A DNA stretch of 64,000 bases from Streptomyces roseifaciens. GTDB lineage: Bacteria; Actinomycetota; Actinomycetes; Streptomycetales; Streptomycetaceae. Numbering within the stretch: the first letter of the stretch is position 1; each line of letters opens with the position of its first letter. The position numbers and the translations under genes were made by a program. The DNA lies in assembly GCF_001445655.1 (NCBI RefSeq), contig NZ_LNBE01000002.1:868001-932000 (forward strand), in the 5' to 3' direction. Positions 60,805-64,000 of the stretch are shown in pieces. The notes under the pieces are model-generated. The model saw only the letters and a list, made by a program, of their open reading frames with translations, did not search any database and was not told the DNA's origin.

Positions 60805-61953
60805 GTGTCCGTGCTGCTCACCGGTGCTACGGGTTTTACTGGCAGTCGTCTTTTGCGCAGGCTTCTCATGACGGAGAGCGATGATCCGATTATCGTTCTG
60901 GGTAGGGATGTTCCGACCCGGTTACGCCAACGCATCGTAGCCGCGGTCGAATGGGTCGGTTCAGGAAATGTGCTGGCGCCGAATGCGTTTTCTCGATTGC
61001 GTTGCCTGCAGGCAGATCTCACCCGTCCCGACCTGGGTCTGAGCCCACAGCAGCGTTCCGAGATCACCCTCGGCGTGACCGCGGTGTGGCACTGTGCGGC
61101 TGCATTGTCCCTCCATCGCGGGCCCGCCCCGCTCTACCAGACCAACGTCATGGGCACGCGTCGGATCCTTCAACTGGCCGATCTGGCGCCTGAAGCGCAT
61201 CTGATCCACATCAGCACTGCGTACGTGGCTGGCGGTCGGCGCACTGGGTGCATCCTCGAAAGCGACCTGAGCGAAGCGTCAGGATTCCAGACCCCGTATG
61301 AGGAAAGTAAATACACGGCTGAGCGAATGGTCCACCAATGGGCGAGCAGCAGAGACCGGCGGGTGACCATCGTGCGGCCCGCCCTGCTGATTGATGACCA
61401 GGCCGTGCCTGCTGGACTACCGGACCAACCCATCGGTGTCCTGGCCCGTTTCCTTGAGACGCTGCTGCGGCAACGGAATTCACCACATACCCACGCCGGC
61501 ACCCCGGCGTCTGACGTGAAATCTGTGCATTCCTCCTCCGGTGCGTTGTGGCTACGAGTGGCCGGTGACGTCGAGGGCAGATTGAATCTGCTCCAAGTTG
61601 ACTATGCGGTCGAGGCAATGATCCGAGCCGCGGATGTCCCCGGCGGCCCTGGTGTGCGAACGGTGCACGTCACCCATCCACACAACACCACCTTCGAGAT
61701 CCTTGCTCAAGGCCTGGAGGCTGGTTGTCCAGGGTTGAAGATCAATTTCGTCCCGGAGCTCGCCAATCCGACTTCTTTGGAGTCCTACGTGGCAGAGGAG
61801 TTCGGCCACCTGCTGGGATTTGGTGCTCATCGACGTACCTACGACCGTACGAACTTCCTGAGTCTGGTCGAAGGACTACCGGATCCGCAGCCGATCGACG
61901 CGGCCTATCTGGCCCGGGCGCTCCCCGATTTCGACGATATTCTCCTTCCGTAG
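60805..61953 (+). CDS. Thioester-reductase-like SDR (NAD_binding_4 type)
   Basis: A 382-residue extended SDR from GTG 60805, with GAAGG eight bases upstream. NAD(P) site 'VLLTGATGFTGSRLLRRLL'; 'VWHCAAALSLHRG', the catalytic 'LIHISTAYVAGG' and 'YEESKYTAERMV' (YxxxK) and 'VTIVRPALLID' match thioester reductase and fatty-acyl reductase domains. Those reduce a carrier-bound thioester to an aldehyde or alcohol. Standing next to a PKS that lacks a thioesterase, it is a good candidate for chain release, though it is on the opposite strand beyond an IS remnant. Codon 40 is TTA (60922-60924), suggesting bldA control. Confidence 0.8.
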   Translation: MSVLLTGATGFTGSRLLRRLLMTESDDPIIVLGRDVPTRLRQRIVAAVEWVGSGNVLAPNAFSRLRCLQADLTRPDLGLSPQQRSEITLGVTAVWHCAAALSLHRGPAPLYQTNVMGTRRILQLADLAPEAHLIHISTAYVAGGRRTGCILESDLSEASGFQTPYEESKYTAERMVHQWASSRDRRVTIVRPALLIDDQAVPAGLPDQPIGVLARFLETLLRQRNSPHTHAGTPASDVKSVHSSSGALWLRVAGDVEGRLNLLQVDYAVEAMIRAADVPGGPGVRTVHVTHPHNTTFEILAQGLEAGCPGLKINFVPELANPTSLESYVAEEFGHLLGFGAHRRTYDRTNFLSLVEGLPDPQPIDAAYLARALPDFDDILLP

Positions 61954-62084
61954 AGAGTGTCTTCCAGCCTGGCACGGGCGGGTAAGCGAGTGATCGTTCT
62001 GCGGCCTGGCGCCAGTGCTTGGTGAGTCCGTTGGCGCTATGCGATGGTGTTGTGCATCCCCGGTACGGGCGCGTGCCCGGAGCG

Positions 62085-62555
62085 GCCCTGATGATCACCA
62101 CCGTGAACGCAACCACAGGTGAGCCCGTGGTGCGGGACCGTGACAGCGACGTGCCATTGGTGCACGCGGTGTGGCGGGCAGCGCCTTCCCCGGGGCCGCG
62201 CCGCCGGTTGCCATCGACGGCCGACGGTATACGGACGGTGCGTTGCGCCCGGGCACCAACGCCGATCTCGCGGCCGGAGCCCGCGCGCTGGTCGTGGTCG
62301 AGTCGGTGCGCACCAGTTTCTCCGCGAGCCACTCAACCAGGAGTTGGCGGCCGTGGCGGCAGGCACCGTAGTGATCTTCAGCCCCGATCCGGCCTCGGTG
62401 CGCGCTTTCGAGAAACCGCGTCCGGTCCGTACGGTGCGCTGGGACGGGCGCGAGCCGATGAGCCTCGGAGCGGCGATCGGCGCGCTGGTCACCGAGCGGA
62501 CCGTGGAGCTCCCGGCCGCCGACGCGAACACAGAGGCGGCGGGACAGCCGTACTG
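62085..62555 (+). pseudogene. Patatin-like phospholipase, C-terminal fragment
   Basis: Across two or three frames the plus strand reads 'TTVNATTGEPVVRDRDSDVP', 'GAAPPVAIDGRRYTDGALRP' and 'GTNADLAAGARALVVVE', then 'AAVAAGTVVIFSPDPASV'. This matches the second half of patatin-like phospholipases, including the catalytic Asp context (here 'YTDGAL' for the usual DGG/DGA). The nucleophile GxSxG half is missing and frames shift near 62170 and 62310. Confidence 0.65.
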
Positions 62556-62940
62556 ACCGTCAAGCCAGACGGGACGTAGTGATGCTGCCGGATCAGCCAG
62601 CGCCGGAAGGGGCTCTCGCATGATGTTGGGTTGAGGGGCCGCTTTGCTGGTCTCCAGTTGAACGATTTTGCAGATCTTCCCCGTCATACTGCCTTGTGGA
62701 CAAGTCGATTCAGTCGGATCGTGTCGCGGCCGGCGGTGGAGTTGTGGTTTGCCGGAGGACTGACGCCCTGTGGGCTGACGATTCCGCTGACAGTTCCTGT
62801 GGTGTTGAGCTGTGGTCACTACCATTGGCTCATGGCTGAGCTGGAGACAGCATTCCGATCCTCCCGCCGGTACGTGAGCGCCCTGGGCGGCCCGGCAGAG
62901 CTTCACGAGCTCGACGGTGCGCAGCACGGTTTCGCGGGGT
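62556..62940. other. Degenerate stretch with a hydrolase-like C-terminal scrap
   Basis: No intact gene. At 62880-62942 the plus strand ends in 'PAELHELDGAQHGFAG' and a stop, which resembles the His-containing end of a dienelactone-hydrolase-type alpha/beta hydrolase. The preceding sequence is not recognisable. Confidence 0.3.
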
Positions 62941-62944
62941 AGCG

Positions 62945-63100
62945 GCGCGCGCGGGCGACGGTGCCGGGCGCCGTCTTGTGCTGCCGAGGTGCCCGCCGCC
63001 GTGGCAGGCCCAGGAGGATCAGAGGACGAGCACCGCCGGCGTCTTCCGGCGTCCACAGCACACCGGGGATCTCGTCGACGGTGAAGAACTGTTCGGTGAC
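62945..63100 (-). pseudogene. Alpha/beta hydrolase, N-terminal fragment
   Basis: The minus strand reads 'TEQFFTVDEIPGVLWTPEDA', 'GARPLILLG' and 'APGTVARARRYPA', the N-terminal part of a dienelactone-hydrolase-like esterase ('VPGVLWTP..PLVLLGHGGG..KRAP..ARARR'). No start codon fits and the fold breaks off before the catalytic Ser. It lies just downstream of the two MarR-type genes on the same strand and may once have been their target gene. Confidence 0.4.
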
Positions 63101-63131
63101 GCCATCCGATGACGTTGGGAGGTGAAGCGCA

Positions 63132-63599
63132 TCAGCGTTTCAAATCGTCGGTCAGCGCCGCAAGCTCCGTGTCGGCGCGCTCGGTGACCAGGGCGAGGAC
63201 GCGACCGGCGGCGGCCAGGTCCTCGGCGGGTATCCCGCCCCAGATCCGGGCGGTGACGGGGGCGATCTCCGCGCCGGCGGCGGCGAGTAGCTCGCGCCCC
63301 GCGTCCGTGGGGCGAAGGTGCGTGCCGTCCGTGATGAGCAGCTGCTTGGCCAGCAGCTCGTCGAGGGTGGCACGGATGTCGGCCGGGTCGGCCTTGAGGG
63401 AGCCCTGGACCTGGGCGATGAGGTCGTCCGGCGTCCGTGGGGCGTCGGTGGTGATGGCGGCGCGTAGGGCGACATGCTGCTGGAACGTGGCGCCGTGCCG
63501 GGCCAGGACGTGTTCCAGCACGCCGCGGGCGGCGTAGTGAGCCAGGCCTAGGGCGCGAGAGTCGGCGATGGGTGCAGTGGTGGATGCGGTGGCGGTCAT
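63132..63599 (-). CDS. MarR-like winged-helix protein
   Basis: A 155-residue helical protein with MarR-like spacing: 'TPDDLIAQVQGSLKADPADI', a recognition-type helix 'RATLDELLAKQLLI', and a wing 'TDGTHLRPTDAGRELLAAA'. Such proteins bind operator DNA as dimers and respond to small ligands. ATG 63599 overlaps the stop of the upstream MarR gene (ATGA), so the two regulators are made together. Confidence 0.7.
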   Translation of the reverse strand: MTATASTTAPIADSRALGLAHYAARGVLEHVLARHGATFQQHVALRAAITTDAPRTPDDLIAQVQGSLKADPADIRATLDELLAKQLLITDGTHLRPTDAGRELLAAAGAEIAPVTARIWGGIPAEDLAAAGRVLALVTERADTELAALTDDLKR

Positions 63600-64000
63600 G
63601 GTGTTCCCCTCTGGTCGTTCGGCAGGGATGGAGTGAGAGGTGCGTCGAGCAGGGTCGTCAGCTCGTCGGTGAACGCGCGCGTCCGCGGGGCGCCGAGGCC
63701 GCCGAGTGGCTCCAGCAGCTGCTGGTGCAGTTCCTGGACCACGTCGATGGCCTGCCGCGTGACAGCCTGGCCCTGCTCGGTGAGGGCGAGCTGTACGGCG
63801 CGCGGGTCGCGGGGATCGCGGGTGCGCTCGATCAGGCCGGCCGACTCCAGGGCGCGCGCCAGCTTCGAGACGTACAGCGCTTCCAGGCCGGTGTGGTCGG
63901 CGAGGCGGCGCTGACTGGGCCGCTCACCGGTGCGCTGCATGCCGTGCAGCGATGCGACCAGCGAGTACTGCGCGTGCGTGAGGCCCAGCGGCGCCACCGC
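63596..64000 (-). CDS. MarR-family transcriptional regulator, 5' end beyond window
   Basis: The frame is open to the right edge; 134 residues are visible. The winged helix-turn-helix is clear: 'LTHAQYSLVASLHGM', 'PSQRRLADHTGLEALYVSKL', 'ALESAGLIERTRDPRDPRAV' and 'LALTEQGQAVTRQAIDV'. The DPRD wing is typical of MarR regulators of stress and efflux genes. It overlaps the next gene by ATGA. Confidence 0.85.
   Translation of the reverse strand, partial: AVAPLGLTHAQYSLVASLHGMQRTGERPSQRRLADHTGLEALYVSKLARALESAGLIERTRDPRDPRAVQLALTEQGQAVTRQAIDVVQELHQQLLEPLGGLGAPRTRAFTDELTTLLDAPLTPSLPNDQRGTP

Overview
The window is very GC-rich, with GTG starts, dense GTGA/ATGA start-stop overlaps, TTA codons confined to a few genes, and abundant natural-product genes. 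All of this fits a Streptomyces (or close actinomycete) accessory region such as a chromosome arm. It is a patchwork of specialised-metabolism islands separated by decayed transposons (Tn3, IS5 and IS630 families), gene stumps and one tRNA-Pro fragment. No CRISPR array, rRNA or core gene block was seen.

Layout. 1-3.4 kb: the end of an FAD/NAD(P)-binding protein, a VOC protein, a broken Tn3 transposase abutting a broken terpene synthase. 3.5-5.4 kb: a secreted CdtB-like nuclease with a ricin-type lectin region. 6.1-10.9 kb: a two-gene STAND NTPase / small membrane protein module sharing a Gly-rich motif, bracketed by two inverted 200-bp IS5 fragments. 11-17.4 kb: a P450 stump, a glycosyltransferase-SDR pair, a 2-oxoglutarate dioxygenase with an unrecognised partner, and a serine-recombinase stump. 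17.6-21.7 kb: a serine hydrolase, a tRNA-Pro 3' fragment, a STAS-GNAT pair and transposase scraps. 21.7-28.1 kb: a minus-strand terpene operon (P450, esterase-Baeyer-Villiger fusion, terpene synthase, P450). 29-34.4 kb: a lectin-like protein, an MFS gene coupled to a frameshifted flavin monooxygenase containing (GGCA)8, and a uricase-like gene with an in-frame stop followed by a secreted protein. 34.8-39.6 kb: siderophore genes (NIS synthetase, ATP-grasp, TauD-like dioxygenase) plus the tail of a second ATP-grasp gene.

40-48 kb: an MMPL exporter diverges from an operon encoding chorismate lyase, 4-hydroxybenzoate hydroxylase, UbiA prenyltransferase, polyprenyl diphosphate synthase and a Tat-exported berberine-bridge-type oxidase. 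Together these would make, prenylate, oxidatively modify and export a hydroxybenzoate meroterpenoid. This is the strongest candidate for an undescribed pathway. 48.4-50.6 kb: a secreted protein, a GMC-oxidase stump and a DinB gene framed by IS ends. 50.6-62 kb: a GMC oxidase, a 2486-residue single-module reducing PKS (KS-AT-DH-MT-ER-KR-ACP, no thioesterase) and, past an IS remnant, a stand-alone thioester-reductase-like SDR that could release its product. 62-64 kb: patatin and hydrolase stumps and two coupled MarR-type regulators.

Functions are inferred from motifs and gene context only; no database search was run. Many frameshifts occur, and some could be sequencing errors rather than real decay.
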